A stretch of 64,000 nt of DNA from Citrobacter braakii (GTDB lineage Bacteria; Pseudomonadota; Gammaproteobacteria; Enterobacterales; Enterobacteriaceae). The notes beneath the pieces were generated by a model. That model was not told the origin of the DNA. It worked only from the letters and a program-made list of their open reading frames with translations, and searched no databases. Where the stretch lies: assembly GCF_002075345.1 (NCBI RefSeq), contig NZ_NAEW01000019.1:1-64000 (forward strand), given 5' to 3'. Both the position numbers and the translations under genes were made by a program. Shown here in pieces: positions 54,418 through 64,000 of the stretch (position 1 is its first letter; each line of letters opens with the position of its first letter).

Positions 54418-55179
54418 GTGGACCTGATGATCATCAACGGTAAGTTCTGGGTGCTGTGTTCAGGCTCGCCCTCGCCATGGCGCGATTTGTCTGAGCGATA
54501 TGGTCCATGGAAAACAGTTTATAATCGCTTCAATCGATGGTCGAAGTCGGGAGTGATTAACTTTATTTTCAACAGGTTACTTACGTTACTTGATGCAAAC
54601 CGTCTTATTGACTGGTCTGCCACCGCACTGGATGGCAGTAATATCCGGGCGCTCAGATGTGCCGCAGGGGCGCAAGAAAACATCCCGATATCACCGGAGA
54701 TAACAGCCTGGGTCGTTCTCGCTGTGGTTTTGGCACCAAAATCCATCTGGCGACAGACGGAAGTGGCCTCCCGTAAAATATCGTGCTAAGTCCCGGGCAA
54801 GCCCACGAAAGTCAGTTCGCATTACGTCTTCTGGACGGCATTGGTGTTCAGCGTCAGAACGGCAGCATGAAACGTCGTGGTCATACTGTACTGGCTGATA
54901 AAGCCTACTCCAGACATGAGACATGCGTTACGTAACGAGCTGAAAAACGAAGGTATAAAAACCGTCATCCCTCGCAAATCAAAAGAGAAAATGGCGTCAG
55001 ATTGTCGTTCACAGCTCGATCGTGATGTCTACCGCAATCGCAACGTTGTAGAACATTGCTTTGGTCGCCTGAAAGAATATCGTCGCATCGCCACACGTTA
55101 CGACAAAACGGCGAGGAATTATCTGGCGATGGTTAAACTGGGTTGCATCCGACTGTTTTACAAGAAGTTATGTAATTAA
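54418..55179 (+). pseudogene. IS5-family (IS427-like) transposase C-terminal part, frameshifted
   Basis: Reads MIINGKFWVLCSGSP, YGPWKTVYNRFNRWSKSGVI and LIDWSATALDGSNIRALRCA, then after frameshifts RNVVEHCFGRLKEYRRIATR and LGCIRLFYKKLCN to the stop. DDE-type IS427-group protein lacking its N-terminus, which lies inverted at 54120-54253. Inactive. Confidence 0.85.
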
Positions 55180-55226
55180 GGGATACAGCCTAACAAAGGC
55201 TACTTTTTATTAAATGGAATACAAAA

Positions 55227-56705
55227 CTAACCAAGCATCGAGCCTGTTTCTATGAGGTTACGGTGCAGATCAAATGCGTGTGAAAGGTCGTGATGTATAT
55301 GCCCACCAGGAGCATTTTCCAGATAACGATACAGATAGTCCTGATAAAGTGGATGCGCACAGTTTTTGATAATTGTGTATGCACGCTGAATTGGTGACAG
55401 CCCACGCAGGTCGGCAATGCCCTGCTCGGTAATAATAACCTTAACACTGTGTTCACTGTGATCCACATGACTACACATTGGGACAATCGTTGAAATATTA
55501 CCTTCCCTGACCACGGATGGTGCCATAAAAATGGAAAGACTGGCATTCCGAACAAAGTCCCCACTTCCACCAATACCATTAATCAGATTGACACCAGAAA
55601 TATGCGTTGAGTTAGCATGTCCGTAAATATCAAACTCCAGCCCGACATTTAATGCAATAACGCCAAGTCGCCGGATAATCTCAGGATTATTAGAAATTTC
55701 CTGCGGTCGGAGCACAATACGATTTGCGAAAAAATCCATATTATCGTAGATTTTCTGCAATGAACTGGTTGAAACTGTCAGACTGGAAGCGCTGGCACCT
55801 GTAATTTTCCCTGCTTCCAGCAGATGTACCGCAGACTCCTGCAGTACTTCAGAATACATCATGAATGGCGGAATATCCGGGCTTTCGCCAAGCCGCGCCA
55901 TAACCGCATTGTTGATATTACCCACACCACTTTGCAGCGGAAGAAATTCAGGTGGGATCCGCCCGGCAGCCATCTCACTCAGAAGAAAAGTTACTACGTT
56001 ATCAGCAATTTGAAGGCAGACGGGATTTGCCGGAGAAGGCAATCCCCCATTATCGGGAAGTTCCGTATCGATAACCGCAACAATTTTATTGGGATCAATT
56101 TGCACATACCTGGTTCCAACTCTGTCCAGAGTGTGAAAAACAGGAATGCAGTTACGATAAGGAGGCACCCCGGGGAATACAATATCAGCTAATTCAGCTA
56201 TCCCGGGATGGTGATAATGATTAAGCTCAATGATCACTTTTTTGGCACGCTGCAACCAGGTTGGAGCGTTACCGATTCCGCTGGTAAGCCAGATTCGTCC
56301 ATCAGATGCAATGGCTGAAGCTTCAATTACAGCGACATCAATATCACCAAAAAAGCCATAATTGACTGCCTGCGCCACTTCACTCAGGTGCATATCAACA
56401 AATTTCACCTGTCCATGATTAATTTTCTGTCGTAAGCCTGGGGACGTCTGATAAGGCGCGCGCCAGGAGATAGCACCAGCTTCAGACAATATATCATCAG
56501 CAAACGCACTGATGGATGCTCCCGTGAGCAAACGAATCTGAAAAGGCTTCTGTGCATGATGCATTTCACTGGCACGACCGGCTATAGCTGCGGGTAACAC
56601 TTTTGGCGAACCCGCATGCGTGAATCCGCCAAAAGCAACCAAATCATTATGCTGGATAAATTCCGCTGCCTCATTTGCATCCATCCAGGACCATGTTTCT
56701 TTCAC
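55227..56705 (-). CDS. Acetyl-CoA hydrolase / succinyl-CoA:acetate CoA-transferase family enzyme
   Basis: 492 residues, typical for the Cat1/AarC/ScpC-like family. Features: the N-terminal LVAFGGFTHAGSPKVLPAAI, the mid part NINNAVMARLGES, the glycine loop GIGGSGDFVRNA and the C-terminal IVPMCSHVDHSEHSVKVIIT-EQGIADLRG. Such enzymes move CoA between acyl groups such as acetyl, succinyl, propionyl or butyryl. Last gene of the leftward oxalate operon, 179 bases after focA. A role in supplying or recycling the CoA carrier for oxalate activation is inferred; the true acyl donor cannot be read from sequence. Confidence 0.85.
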   Translation of the reverse strand: MKETWSWMDANEAAEFIQHNDLVAFGGFTHAGSPKVLPAAIAGRASEMHHAQKPFQIRLLTGASISAFADDILSEAGAISWRAPYQTSPGLRQKINHGQVKFVDMHLSEVAQAVNYGFFGDIDVAVIEASAIASDGRIWLTSGIGNAPTWLQRAKKVIIELNHYHHPGIAELADIVFPGVPPYRNCIPVFHTLDRVGTRYVQIDPNKIVAVIDTELPDNGGLPSPANPVCLQIADNVVTFLLSEMAAGRIPPEFLPLQSGVGNINNAVMARLGESPDIPPFMMYSEVLQESAVHLLEAGKITGASASSLTVSTSSLQKIYDNMDFFANRIVLRPQEISNNPEIIRRLGVIALNVGLEFDIYGHANSTHISGVNLINGIGGSGDFVRNASLSIFMAPSVVREGNISTIVPMCSHVDHSEHSVKVIITEQGIADLRGLSPIQRAYTIIKNCAHPLYQDYLYRYLENAPGGHIHHDLSHAFDLHRNLIETGSMLG

Positions 56706-56884
56706 TCATTACCCCTTAATGTGTTAAATTTAAAAAGTTACTCCTGAGAATTATAAAAGCAGTTATTTTTTGATTTTTCCCTAATGTAAATACCTGTTGC
56801 TTTTTATAAATCAGATACAGGCTGTCACAAAACCCAAATACAGAATTTAATAAAAAAAACAACACCATATCGTTTTTAGTCACA

Positions 56885-57742
56885 TCAGTCATGGTTAGTA
56901 TCACGCAGGTAAATAATCCAGTATGCCAATCCGACGAAAACTCCACCTCCGATTATGTTCCCAATGGTAACCGGAAATAGGTTGTCAGTAATAAAATTCA
57001 CTACAGTAAGATGCGCAAAATCTGCCGGACTTGAATTAATCGCATTCCAAAAATCAGGACTTGCAAAATAACGGATAATAATCCCCATCGGGATCATAAA
57101 CATATTTGCAATACTGTGTTCAAAACCACTTGCAACAAACATTGCCACAGGAAGAATCATAATTATTGATTTATCTACCAAGGTACGGCCAGCGTAACTC
57201 ATCCATACAGCAAGGCAAACCAATAAATTAGCGAGAATACCGAGAGTAACAGCTTCGATGAATGTATGATGCATTTTATGGTCAGCTGTTTGTAAAACAT
57301 TTAACCCCCAACCACCGTTCGCTGTCATATACTCACCTGATAACCATATCAGTAAGACAAAAAAGAGCGCTCCTATCAAATTTCCAATATAAACGTTCAC
57401 CCAATTCCACAGCAATTGCCGCCAGGTAATATGACCACAGGCTTTCGCCACTACGATAAGTACCGTCGATGTAAACAGATCAGCCCCACAGATAATGCAT
57501 AAAATCAGACCGAGTGAAAAACAAATCCCACCAATCAGTTTTGCAATTCCATAAGGTATCCCTGCAGTGCCAACTGTGGCGGTGATATAAAAAACAAACG
57601 CAATGGAGATAAACATACCGGCCGTAACAGACAGATAAAAAGTTTTTAGCGGATGTTTATTTGTTTTGTATACACCTGTCTCTTCAGCTACTTTTGCCAT
57701 TTCAGCAGGAAGTAAAAGACTGTTGAAGTTGTTACCTTTCAC
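56885..57742 (-). CDS. focA: Formate channel of the FocA/NirC family
   Basis: 285 residues, the normal FocA length. Starts LLLPAEMAKVAEETGVYKTNKHPLKTF, with GADLFTSTVL, GNLIGALFF and the conserved ASGFEHSIANMFMIPMG containing the channel histidine. Six membrane helices. Formate is released by formyl-CoA:oxalate transfer, so a formate exit or re-entry channel fits the operon. It lies near a pflB scrap, but that scrap is part of a separate IS rearrangement and the pair is not a focA-pflB operon. Confidence 0.93.
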   Translation of the reverse strand: MKGNNFNSLLLPAEMAKVAEETGVYKTNKHPLKTFYLSVTAGMFISIAFVFYITATVGTAGIPYGIAKLIGGICFSLGLILCIICGADLFTSTVLIVVAKACGHITWRQLLWNWVNVYIGNLIGALFFVLLIWLSGEYMTANGGWGLNVLQTADHKMHHTFIEAVTLGILANLLVCLAVWMSYAGRTLVDKSIIMILPVAMFVASGFEHSIANMFMIPMGIIIRYFASPDFWNAINSSPADFAHLTVVNFITDNLFPVTIGNIIGGGVFVGLAYWIIYLRDTNHD

Positions 57743-57811
57743 AAATATTTCTCTTTATTAAACCAGTCGAAGGACATGAACAAAATTCCATAGTACAGTG
57801 ACAAGCCTTGT

Positions 57812-59056
57812 TCAGATAATTCGCTGGTTACGAAAAGTAATTATATCCTTGTCATCATAACCTAAACTATACAAAATTTCGTCAGTATGTTCCCCCTGTA
57901 ATGGAGATGTAGTTATTTCCACTAAACTATCTGACATCTTTATTGGCATACCCACAGTCGTGTACCGACCGCGTAAAGGATGTTCAACATCAACAATCGT
58001 TCCGCTTATGCGAAGAGACTCATCTTCAGCAATTTCCTTCATTGAGAGAACAGGAGCACAGGGTATATTATACTGATTGAGAATATCCATAGCCTCAAAC
58101 TTTGTTTTGCTTATGGTCCACTCTTCGATACGTCGGAAAATTAATTTCAGTTTTGATAAACGAGCAGACGGTATTTTAAATTCTTCATCTTCAATCCAAC
58201 GGTCTTCACCAATCACCTTACATACAGCAGGCCAGACAGCCGCCTGAATAATAAAATAAATGTAAGCATTAGGATCCGTTTCCCAGCCCTTACATTTGAG
58301 GATCCAGCCAGGCTGACCACCGCCAGAGGCATTTCCCGCGCGTGGTACAACTTCACTAAAGTGACCGTCTGGATATTGCGGATACTCCTCCAGGATACCT
58401 GTTCGTTCCAGCCTTTGTTGATCCCGTAGTTTCACACGACATAGATTGAGGACCGAATCCTGCATTGAAACTGACACTTTCTGGCCGTGCCCCGTTGTAT
58501 ATCGTTGAAAAAGTGCGGAAACAATACCCAGTGCAAGGTGCAGACCTGAGCCGGAATCACCAATCTGTGCCCCTGTCACGACCGGCGGACCATCATCGAA
58601 ACCTGTTGTTGATGCTGCACCTCCGGCGCATTGCGCGACATTTTCATAGGATTTACAACTCTCATATTTACCTGGCCCAAACCCTTTTACGGAAGCAAGG
58701 ATCGTTCGGGGATTGATGGAGTGGATATGTTCCCAGGTAACTCCCATTCGATCCAGTGCCCCGGGCGCAAAATTCTCAACAATGACATCACTACATCTGA
58801 TAAGATTGTTCAGGATTTCCAGTCCTTCAGGGGTTTTAGTATTTAATGTGATGGAACGTTTATTATGATTCAGCATTGTAAAGTATAAACTGTCGGTACC
58901 TGGAATATCACATAACTGTTTACGTGTCGCGTCTCCCTCACCAACACGTTCAATCTTAATAACATCTGCTCCCAGCCATGCAAGCAGCTGAGTACAGCTT
59001 GGTCCAGACTGTACATGTGTAAAATCGATAATTCGTATTCCCTCTAATGCTTTCAT
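57812..59056 (-). CDS. frc: Formyl-CoA:oxalate CoA-transferase, second copy
   Basis: 414 residues of class III CoA-transferases. [31 protein letters not shown] at the N-terminus, [13 protein letters not shown], and [33 protein letters not shown], where the glycine loop typical of Frc is seen; the active-site Asp is expected in [16 protein letters not shown]. Paralogue of the gene at 59685, similar over its whole length. It lies 188 bases downstream of the PAS gene, behind a 13-bp stem-loop. Confidence 0.92.
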   Translation of the reverse strand: MKALEGIRIIDFTHVQSGPSCTQLLAWLGADVIKIERVGEGDATRKQLCDIPGTDSLYFTMLNHNKRSITLNTKTPEGLEILNNLIRCSDVIVENFAPGALDRMGVTWEHIHSINPRTILASVKGFGPGKYESCKSYENVAQCAGGAASTTGFDDGPPVVTGAQIGDSGSGLHLALGIVSALFQRYTTGHGQKVSVSMQDSVLNLCRVKLRDQQRLERTGILEEYPQYPDGHFSEVVPRAGNASGGGQPGWILKCKGWETDPNAYIYFIIQAAVWPAVCKVIGEDRWIEDEEFKIPSARLSKLKLIFRRIEEWTISKTKFEAMDILNQYNIPCAPVLSMKEIAEDESLRISGTIVDVEHPLRGRYTTVGMPIKMSDSLVEITTSPLQGEHTDEILYSLGYDDKDIITFRNQRII

Positions 59057-59114
59057 AAAATCCTCATGTTTATATATTTATTCTGTCAATACGGAACTGT
59101 TGTAATTAACTATG

Positions 59115-59155
59115 GGCGTCATAAAACCATCAGCAATAAAAAGTTTTATGACGCC
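59115..59155 (-). repeat. 13-bp perfect stem-loop inside the oxalate operon
   Basis: GGCGTCATAAAAC and GTTTTATGACGCC with a 15-base loop, between the PAS gene and the second frc gene. No T run follows in the direction of transcription, so it may be an mRNA-stability or processing element giving different levels to upstream and downstream genes. Confidence 0.75.
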
Positions 59156-59244
59156 TAATATACGTAAAATTAAATTGACCTGACTCATCCTGTCCACGAT
59201 TATTTTACAGGATTCTTTATAGACATCAGAAGTAATAACCCTGA

Positions 59245-59676
59245 CTATTCCATCAATTTATCCAGGTCAATCTGGACTGCAGCCAGCTTCTTTCGCAATA
59301 ATCTCTCCTCATTAAATCGTGAGGTTTCATCCCGAATAACAGCCACTATAAATTCAGGATTACCGCATTCATCAAATAATAACGCGACAGTAAACGCGAT
59401 AGATAAAGTGTCTCCTCCCTGCTTTAGTGACGGTACGCGGAGAATCGATGTACTATACTTAGTTTGGCCCGTTTGCATTGTATGACAATAACTATCCCAG
59501 TGCCGCTCACGATATCTTTCAGGAATAATTATATCAAGTGATGAACCCAGTGCTTCTGTTGGCGTATAACCAAACAAACGTTCAGCAGCTGGGTTCCAGC
59601 CGGTAATCACCCCTGATATATCGGAGATAACTATTGCATCACCAGCCATTGTCAGAAATTGCTGAAATTTATCCAT
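59245..59676 (-). CDS. Stand-alone PAS-domain protein in the oxalate operon
   Basis: 143 residues, almost all a PAS domain: FLTMAGDAIVISDISGVITG, NPAAERLFGYTPTEALGSSLDIIIPERYRERHW and the PAC-like part PEFIVAVIRDETSRFNEER, ending in a short helix. No kinase, cyclase or DNA-binding part. It starts 8 bases after the frc stop, so it is co-translated. It may sense redox, a ligand or light via a bound cofactor and act on a partner; target unknown. Confidence 0.85.
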   Translation of the reverse strand: MDKFQQFLTMAGDAIVISDISGVITGWNPAAERLFGYTPTEALGSSLDIIIPERYRERHWDSYCHTMQTGQTKYSTSILRVPSLKQGGDTLSIAFTVALLFDECGNPEFIVAVIRDETSRFNEERLLRKKLAAVQIDLDKLME

Positions 59677-59684
59677 TATCTTAA

Positions 59685-60962
59685 CTAAACTGCTTTAGAA
59701 AGATGAATATGCGAAATCTGTTCTGACGAGTAACCTAATTCAGACAGAACTTCGTCAGTATGTTCACCCAGCAGCGGTGAGGCCGTGATTTCAGGTTTAA
59801 GATCTGAAAACTTAATTGGACAACCTACAGTCCAGTAACTACCGCGAACTTTATGTGGTACCTCAACGATAGAGCCACTCTTGAGTAACGACTCATCATG
59901 CAGCAATTCTTTCATCGACATTACTGGTGCACAGGGAATCCCGAACTTACCAAAATAATCCACTGCTTCGTATTTATCCTTGCCTGCAGCAAGAATAAAG
60001 TGCTCAATAGCACCAAAGATATCCATGATATGTGGCTGACGCGCTTTAGGTGTGGTGTAGGCCGGATCTTCCCTCCATTCAGGGCGCTCAATTGCGTCAC
60101 AAATAGGGGTCCACACCAAATCCTGTACCGTAAAATAAATATAAGCGTTAGGATCGGTTTCCCATCCCTTGCACTTAAGGATCCAGCCAGGCTGACCACC
60201 ACCACCGGCATTCCCTCCTCGTGGTACTACATCCGTGAAGGGTTCATTCGGGTATTGCGGATACTCTTCCAGATAACCCACTCTGTCCAGACGAAGCTGG
60301 TCACGCATCTTCACCCTACACAGATTGAGTACTGCATCCTGCATTGAACAGGCGACCTTCTGGCCTTTTCCCGTTTTCTGGCGACCAATATAAGCAGTAA
60401 GGATACCAATTGCCAGATGCATACCCGTATTGCTGTCACCTAAAGCCGCAGCTGAAATAGTCGGCCCTGAGTTCTCACCTTTCCACCAGCCAGTTGTTGA
60501 CGCAGCTCCCCCGGCGCATTGCGCAACATTCTCGTAAGCTCTCAGATGCTCATAATGGTGTCCTTCACTGAATCCTTTAACAGACGCAAGGATCATACAG
60601 GGATTTAATTCCTGGATATATCCCCACGTAAATCCCATCCGATCAAGTGCTCCAGGGCCGAAATTTTCAACCATCACATCACATTCTTTAATAAGCCGTG
60701 TTAATATTTCTTTACCCTCCGGCGTCTTTGTATCTAGCGTCAGCGAACGTTTATTACTGTTGAGCATAGTGAAATAAAGCGCATCGGCGTCCGGAATATC
60801 ACGTAGCTGATTACGTGTAATATCGCCAGAACCAGGACGTTCTATTTTGATAACATCTGCACCAAACCACGCCAGCATTTGTGTACATGCAGGACCAGCC
60901 TGAACATGGGTGAAATCGATAATTTTAATACCAGATAAAGGTAGTACTTTCTCGTTATTCAT
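59685..60962 (-). CDS. frc: Formyl-CoA:oxalate CoA-transferase
   Basis: 425 residues, the usual length for Frc. [67 protein letters not shown] (active-site Asp expected) and [20 protein letters not shown]. It transfers CoA from formyl-CoA to oxalate, releasing formate. Lies 18 bases after oxc, with which it forms the oxalate cycle: oxalyl-CoA is decarboxylated to formyl-CoA, which reactivates the next oxalate. Confidence 0.95.
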   Translation of the reverse strand: MNNEKVLPLSGIKIIDFTHVQAGPACTQMLAWFGADVIKIERPGSGDITRNQLRDIPDADALYFTMLNSNKRSLTLDTKTPEGKEILTRLIKECDVMVENFGPGALDRMGFTWGYIQELNPCMILASVKGFSEGHHYEHLRAYENVAQCAGGAASTTGWWKGENSGPTISAAALGDSNTGMHLAIGILTAYIGRQKTGKGQKVACSMQDAVLNLCRVKMRDQLRLDRVGYLEEYPQYPNEPFTDVVPRGGNAGGGGQPGWILKCKGWETDPNAYIYFTVQDLVWTPICDAIERPEWREDPAYTTPKARQPHIMDIFGAIEHFILAAGKDKYEAVDYFGKFGIPCAPVMSMKELLHDESLLKSGSIVEVPHKVRGSYWTVGCPIKFSDLKPEITASPLLGEHTDEVLSELGYSSEQISHIHLSKAV

Positions 60963-60980
60963 TTAGTCATCTCCTTGTAT

Positions 60981-62732
60981 TTATTTCTTGATTGCTTTTG
61001 CAGGGTTAAGGCTGGTAATACGTCCACTTTCAGTACCCGCAGTTTCATCAATCGCGGCATTAATAAGAGTGGGTTTTCCGGAAGCAATAGCTTCATTTAT
61101 GGCCTTATGAAGTTCATCAGTCGTTGTCACATGTACACCCACGCCGCCAAAAGCCTGCATCATCATTTCGTAACGCGCGTTTTTGACAAACACAGTAGGT
61201 GCCAAATCGGTACCACCAGAAAGATTTTTATCCGTTCCTTTGTAAACCCCGTTGTTATTAAACACCACGATGCACACTGGCAGCTGGTATCGACAGATGG
61301 TTTCTACTTCCATTCCACTAAAACCGAAAGCAGAGTCCCCCTCAATGGCGATAACCTGTTTGCCCGTAACAACCGAAGCGGCGACAGAAAATCCCATCCC
61401 TATGCCCATCACTCCCCAGGTGCCGACATCCAGCCGCTTACGTGGCAGATACATATCTACAATGCTGCGAGCAAAATCGAGAGTATTGGCTCCTTCGCTG
61501 ACAATAATTGTTTCAGGGTTGGCCTTAACGACATCTTTAACCACACTCAGTGCACTGTGAAAATTCATTGGTGAAGGGCGTAGTGCCAGCTTTTCCGCCA
61601 TTTTGTTGAGATTCTTTTCCTTGCGCTCAGTAATAGCGTTCATCCAGTCAACAGGAGGTCTCGCCCAGTTATCTCCAGTGTTATGCAACAACTGCTCGAT
61701 GCAGGAGCCGATGTCCCCAATCAATGGAGCATCAATAGCAACATTACTGTCAATTTCAGTTGGTGCGATATCGATCTGTATGAATTTTTTAGGTCCTTTG
61801 TCCTGTCCCCAGACTTTCCCCTTACCGTGTGAGAGTAACCAGTTAAGACGAGCGCCAATCAGAATAACGACATCGGCCTCCTGTAATACATAAGAACGTG
61901 CGGCTGCAGCTGACAGTTCATGGGTATCAGGGAGTAAGCCCTTAGCCATCGACATCGGTAAGTAAGGAATACCGGTTTTTTCAATGAATTTTCGGATATC
62001 AGCATCAGCCCGTGAATAAGCAGCTCCTTTTCCAAGTAAAATAAGTGGTCGTTTCGCTTTTTCTAGTACCTTAATTGCTCTGGTGACTGCATCGGGAGCT
62101 GGTAACTGAGCCGGAGCAGGATCCACCACCTTAATCAATGAATTACGACCAGCCTCAAGGGACATAGTTTGTGAAAATAATTTGGCAGGTAAATCCAGAT
62201 AAACCCCGCCAGGGCGACCAGATACCGCGGCACGGATAGCACGGGCAATACCAACACCAATATCCTCAGCCCGAAGTACGCGAAAAGCGGCTTTGCACAG
62301 AGGTCTGGCAATCGAGAGCTGATCCATCTCTTCGTAATCCCCCTGCTGTAGATCAACTATCTCACGTTCACTGGAGCCACTTATCAGGATCATGGGAAAA
62401 CAGTTGGTCGTGGCATTTGCAAGTGCGGTCAAACCATTTAGAAAACCTGGTGCTGAAACCGTCATACAGATACCTGGTTTTGCCGTGAGAAAACCAGCAG
62501 CTGCAGCTGCATTACCCGCATGTTGTTCATGGCGGAAGGAAATCACACGCATTCCTTCCGCCTGTGCCATACGCAAAAGATCCGTGATAGGGATTCCAGG
62601 CAAACCAAAAATAGTGTCAATATCATTAAGTTTCAGGGCATCAAGAAATAAATGAAAACCATCGATTAATGCTGGTGATTCGGTCTCTGTGTTACTATCA
62701 GGTTTCGTTTTATTTTCACTGGTAAAATTCAT
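60981..62732 (-). CDS. oxc: Oxalyl-CoA decarboxylase
   Basis: 583 residues of the thiamine-diphosphate enzyme family. N-terminal [45 protein letters not shown] with the catalytic Glu of the RHEQ segment; C-terminal ThDP/Mg motif [31 protein letters not shown]. Converts oxalyl-CoA to formyl-CoA and CO2 in the cytoplasm. Follows the antiporter gene after 59 bases and precedes frc, the standard catabolic order. Confidence 0.96.
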   Translation of the reverse strand: MNFTSENKTKPDSNTETESPALIDGFHLFLDALKLNDIDTIFGLPGIPITDLLRMAQAEGMRVISFRHEQHAGNAAAAAGFLTAKPGICMTVSAPGFLNGLTALANATTNCFPMILISGSSEREIVDLQQGDYEEMDQLSIARPLCKAAFRVLRAEDIGVGIARAIRAAVSGRPGGVYLDLPAKLFSQTMSLEAGRNSLIKVVDPAPAQLPAPDAVTRAIKVLEKAKRPLILLGKGAAYSRADADIRKFIEKTGIPYLPMSMAKGLLPDTHELSAAAARSYVLQEADVVILIGARLNWLLSHGKGKVWGQDKGPKKFIQIDIAPTEIDSNVAIDAPLIGDIGSCIEQLLHNTGDNWARPPVDWMNAITERKEKNLNKMAEKLALRPSPMNFHSALSVVKDVVKANPETIIVSEGANTLDFARSIVDMYLPRKRLDVGTWGVMGIGMGFSVAASVVTGKQVIAIEGDSAFGFSGMEVETICRYQLPVCIVVFNNNGVYKGTDKNLSGGTDLAPTVFVKNARYEMMMQAFGGVGVHVTTTDELHKAINEAIASGKPTLINAAIDETAGTESGRITSLNPAKAIKK

Positions 62733-62791
62733 ACTGAACCTCTCTTGAGATTATTTAAAATAAACAGACTATTAATTTACATTTACCACAA

Positions 62792-64000
62792 TTAATTTCT
62801 TACAGCTTTCCATATTGGAGGATGCTTCCAGAGAGGAAGAAGAATAAATCCGGAAAGCAAGGCCATGACAGATGAAACAATGATTATAAAAGGATTGCCG
62901 TAAGTCGAAATCAGGTATGCTGATAATACTCCACCATAAATCCCTCCGAGTCCCTTTGCTGTAGCATAAAGCATACCGTAATTAGATCCGGAAGCAACCT
63001 CACCATAATAATATCCAACAATTGAAGCGAACAGTGAGTAAAGTGCTCCCCAGAAAAATATTGAGATAATGCAACTTGTAATAAACCCCGTAGAACTTCC
63101 CACTTCAGCAAAATACAAAGCTAAAAAAGAGAAAAGGCCACAGAAGATATAAAATATCGTCATCGTTTTATCTACGCCTATCTTATCAGAAATCCAGCCA
63201 GCAACCACCCGACTCAAACCACTTGTAATAGCAATACCTATAGTCATTACTGTCCCAGCAGCCAGACTAAAATGAAATGCTGAAGCAAATTTGATACTTT
63301 TTGAAATAAAGGTTAACCCAGCTCCTGAAACCAGCACAAAAGACACAATCAGTACCCAAAACTGCCATGTAGACATTGCTTCGCCCATACTGTATTGTTT
63401 ATCGCAAGGACGTTTAGTTAACTTTTTACTTTTCAATGAAGTAATGGTCCATCCTTTGGGGGGATCTTTCATAAACAGTCCTGTAATAATAATTACGCCA
63501 GAAATGATGGCTGCCATGACAAAAATAACATTAAAAAAAGTGCTATCCGGAGCATTCTTTGGAATGCTCTGAATAGGGAAAATAAAGGGTAATGCCCCCC
63601 AGGAAAACGCCGCAGACATCAACCCTGTAGTTATGTTTCTGTTATCAGGAAACCACTTATTACAGGTAGTAATAGCCGCATTATAAATAAATCCGCAAAA
63701 AAAACATCCGATACACCAGACCACCAGGACAACACCGTAGGAAAAAGTCTGACCAAATGCGCAAACCAGCAGACCAATACCGGAAAAAATGCCTGCAATG
63801 ACCGAAACCAGCTTTGGACCAAATTTATCACGTAGAATACCACCTGGTAATGTACCAAATGCCTGGCAAATAACGAACATTGTAAACATTAATGATACTT
63901 TAGTGGATTCCCATCCATAAATGTCTCCCAGATGCGGGGCGATCACTGACCATGCATACTCATACGGACTAATCACAGACATAGCCAGAAAAGCGAGGAC
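62792..64000 (-). CDS. oxlT: Oxalate:formate antiporter, OxlT-like MFS (cut by window end)
   Basis: The frame is open to the end of the window, so the N-terminal helix or so is missing. About 400 residues remain: SPYEYAWSVIAPHLGDIYGWESTKVSLMFTMFVICQAFGTLPGGILRDKFGPK is the OxlT-family opening, with GFIYNAAITTCNKWFPDNRNITTGLM later. Such antiporters exchange oxalate2- for formate-, generating a proton motive force in Oxalobacter. As the promoter-proximal gene visible, it heads the operon; the promoter lies outside the window. Confidence 0.9.
   Translation of the reverse strand, partial: VLAFLAMSVISPYEYAWSVIAPHLGDIYGWESTKVSLMFTMFVICQAFGTLPGGILRDKFGPKLVSVIAGIFSGIGLLVCAFGQTFSYGVVLVVWCIGCFFCGFIYNAAITTCNKWFPDNRNITTGLMSAAFSWGALPFIFPIQSIPKNAPDSTFFNVIFVMAAIISGVIIITGLFMKDPPKGWTITSLKSKKLTKRPCDKQYSMGEAMSTWQFWVLIVSFVLVSGAGLTFISKSIKFASAFHFSLAAGTVMTIGIAITSGLSRVVAGWISDKIGVDKTMTIFYIFCGLFSFLALYFAEVGSSTGFITSCIISIFFWGALYSLFASIVGYYYGEVASGSNYGMLYATAKGLGGIYGGVLSAYLISTYGNPFIIIVSSVMALLSGFILLPLWKHPPIWKAVRN

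Noticed and set aside
54260..57742. A focA-pflB operon
   Set aside because: The pflB scrap is tiny, lies between IS halves and is far from focA, which belongs to the oxalate operon.
60975..61574. 199-codon antisense ORF in oxc
   Set aside because: Overlaps the conserved ThDP region of oxc completely and has no independent support.
1..64000. CRISPR arrays, tRNA or rRNA genes
   Set aside because: No regularly spaced short repeats, cas genes, cloverleaf sequences or rRNA text were seen on either strand.

Overview
The window looks like a large, rearranged F-type plasmid (or an integrated plasmid segment) of an enterobacterium. Backbone genes typical of such plasmids are present: a finO remnant, hha, a kfrA 5' part, PerC-like and CaiF/GrlA-like regulators and two DUF465 (YdcH-like) genes. 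The metabolic genes (tnaCAB, ppsA, fragments of aspA and pflB) are enterobacterial. The exact genus cannot be fixed from sequence alone. Backbone pieces (33-34 kb, 47-50 kb) are visibly GC-richer than the AT-rich siderophore block, so the window is a mosaic.

Region 1 (0.5-32.5 kb) is a complete siderophore locus of the pyochelin/yersiniabactin type that I cannot match to a named system. A Fur-box-bearing divergent promoter near 7.8 kb separates two blocks. Leftward run a Tat-type family-5 solute-binding protein, a DppB-like permease, a single-chain permease-ATPase-ATPase fusion and a YbtT-like type II thioesterase. Rightward run a TonB receptor, a fused salicyl-AMP ligase/salicylate synthase, a 2501-residue NRPS (ArCP-Cy-A-PCP-Cy-A[MT-like]-PCP), a saccharopine-dehydrogenase-like reductase, a YbtU-like thiazolinyl imine reductase fused to a methyltransferase, a VOC-like protein, a second NRPS (docking-Cy-A-PCP-TE) and two YbtP/YbtQ-type ABC half transporters. 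A 14-TM exporter gene has its own Fur box and converges on the thioesterase gene. Three cyclisation/cysteine modules on a salicyl starter predict a salicyl-tris(thiazoline/thiazolidine) metallophore, one ring longer than pyochelin.

Region 2 (32.5-41.4 kb) holds plasmid regulators, a full ISL3-family IS with 24-bp inverted repeats, GrpB-like and LysE-family genes, then remnants of IS2, IS982, IS110 and IS4 elements. About 220 bp near the left edge (91-310) recurs at 40263-40481, so the siderophore region lies between 40-kb-spaced direct repeats.

Region 3 (41.3-51.6 kb) carries an intact tnaC-tnaA-tnaB unit with a CRP site abutting an IS fragment. It is followed by gene debris (alpha/beta hydrolase, aspA 3' end fused to a frameshifted finO) and small plasmid backbone genes ending in kfrA cut by IS fragments. 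A 294-bp internally deleted IS982-type element also sits here.

Region 4 (51.7-64 kb) has a ppsA gene with patchy composition, an inverted IS5/pflB scrap and a leftward oxalate-catabolism operon. That operon encodes an OxlT-like antiporter (cut by the window end), oxalyl-CoA decarboxylase, two formyl-CoA:oxalate CoA-transferases, a stand-alone PAS protein, a FocA formate channel and an acetyl-CoA hydrolase/CoA-transferase. Together the cargo offers iron scavenging, indole production and oxalate/formate metabolism.
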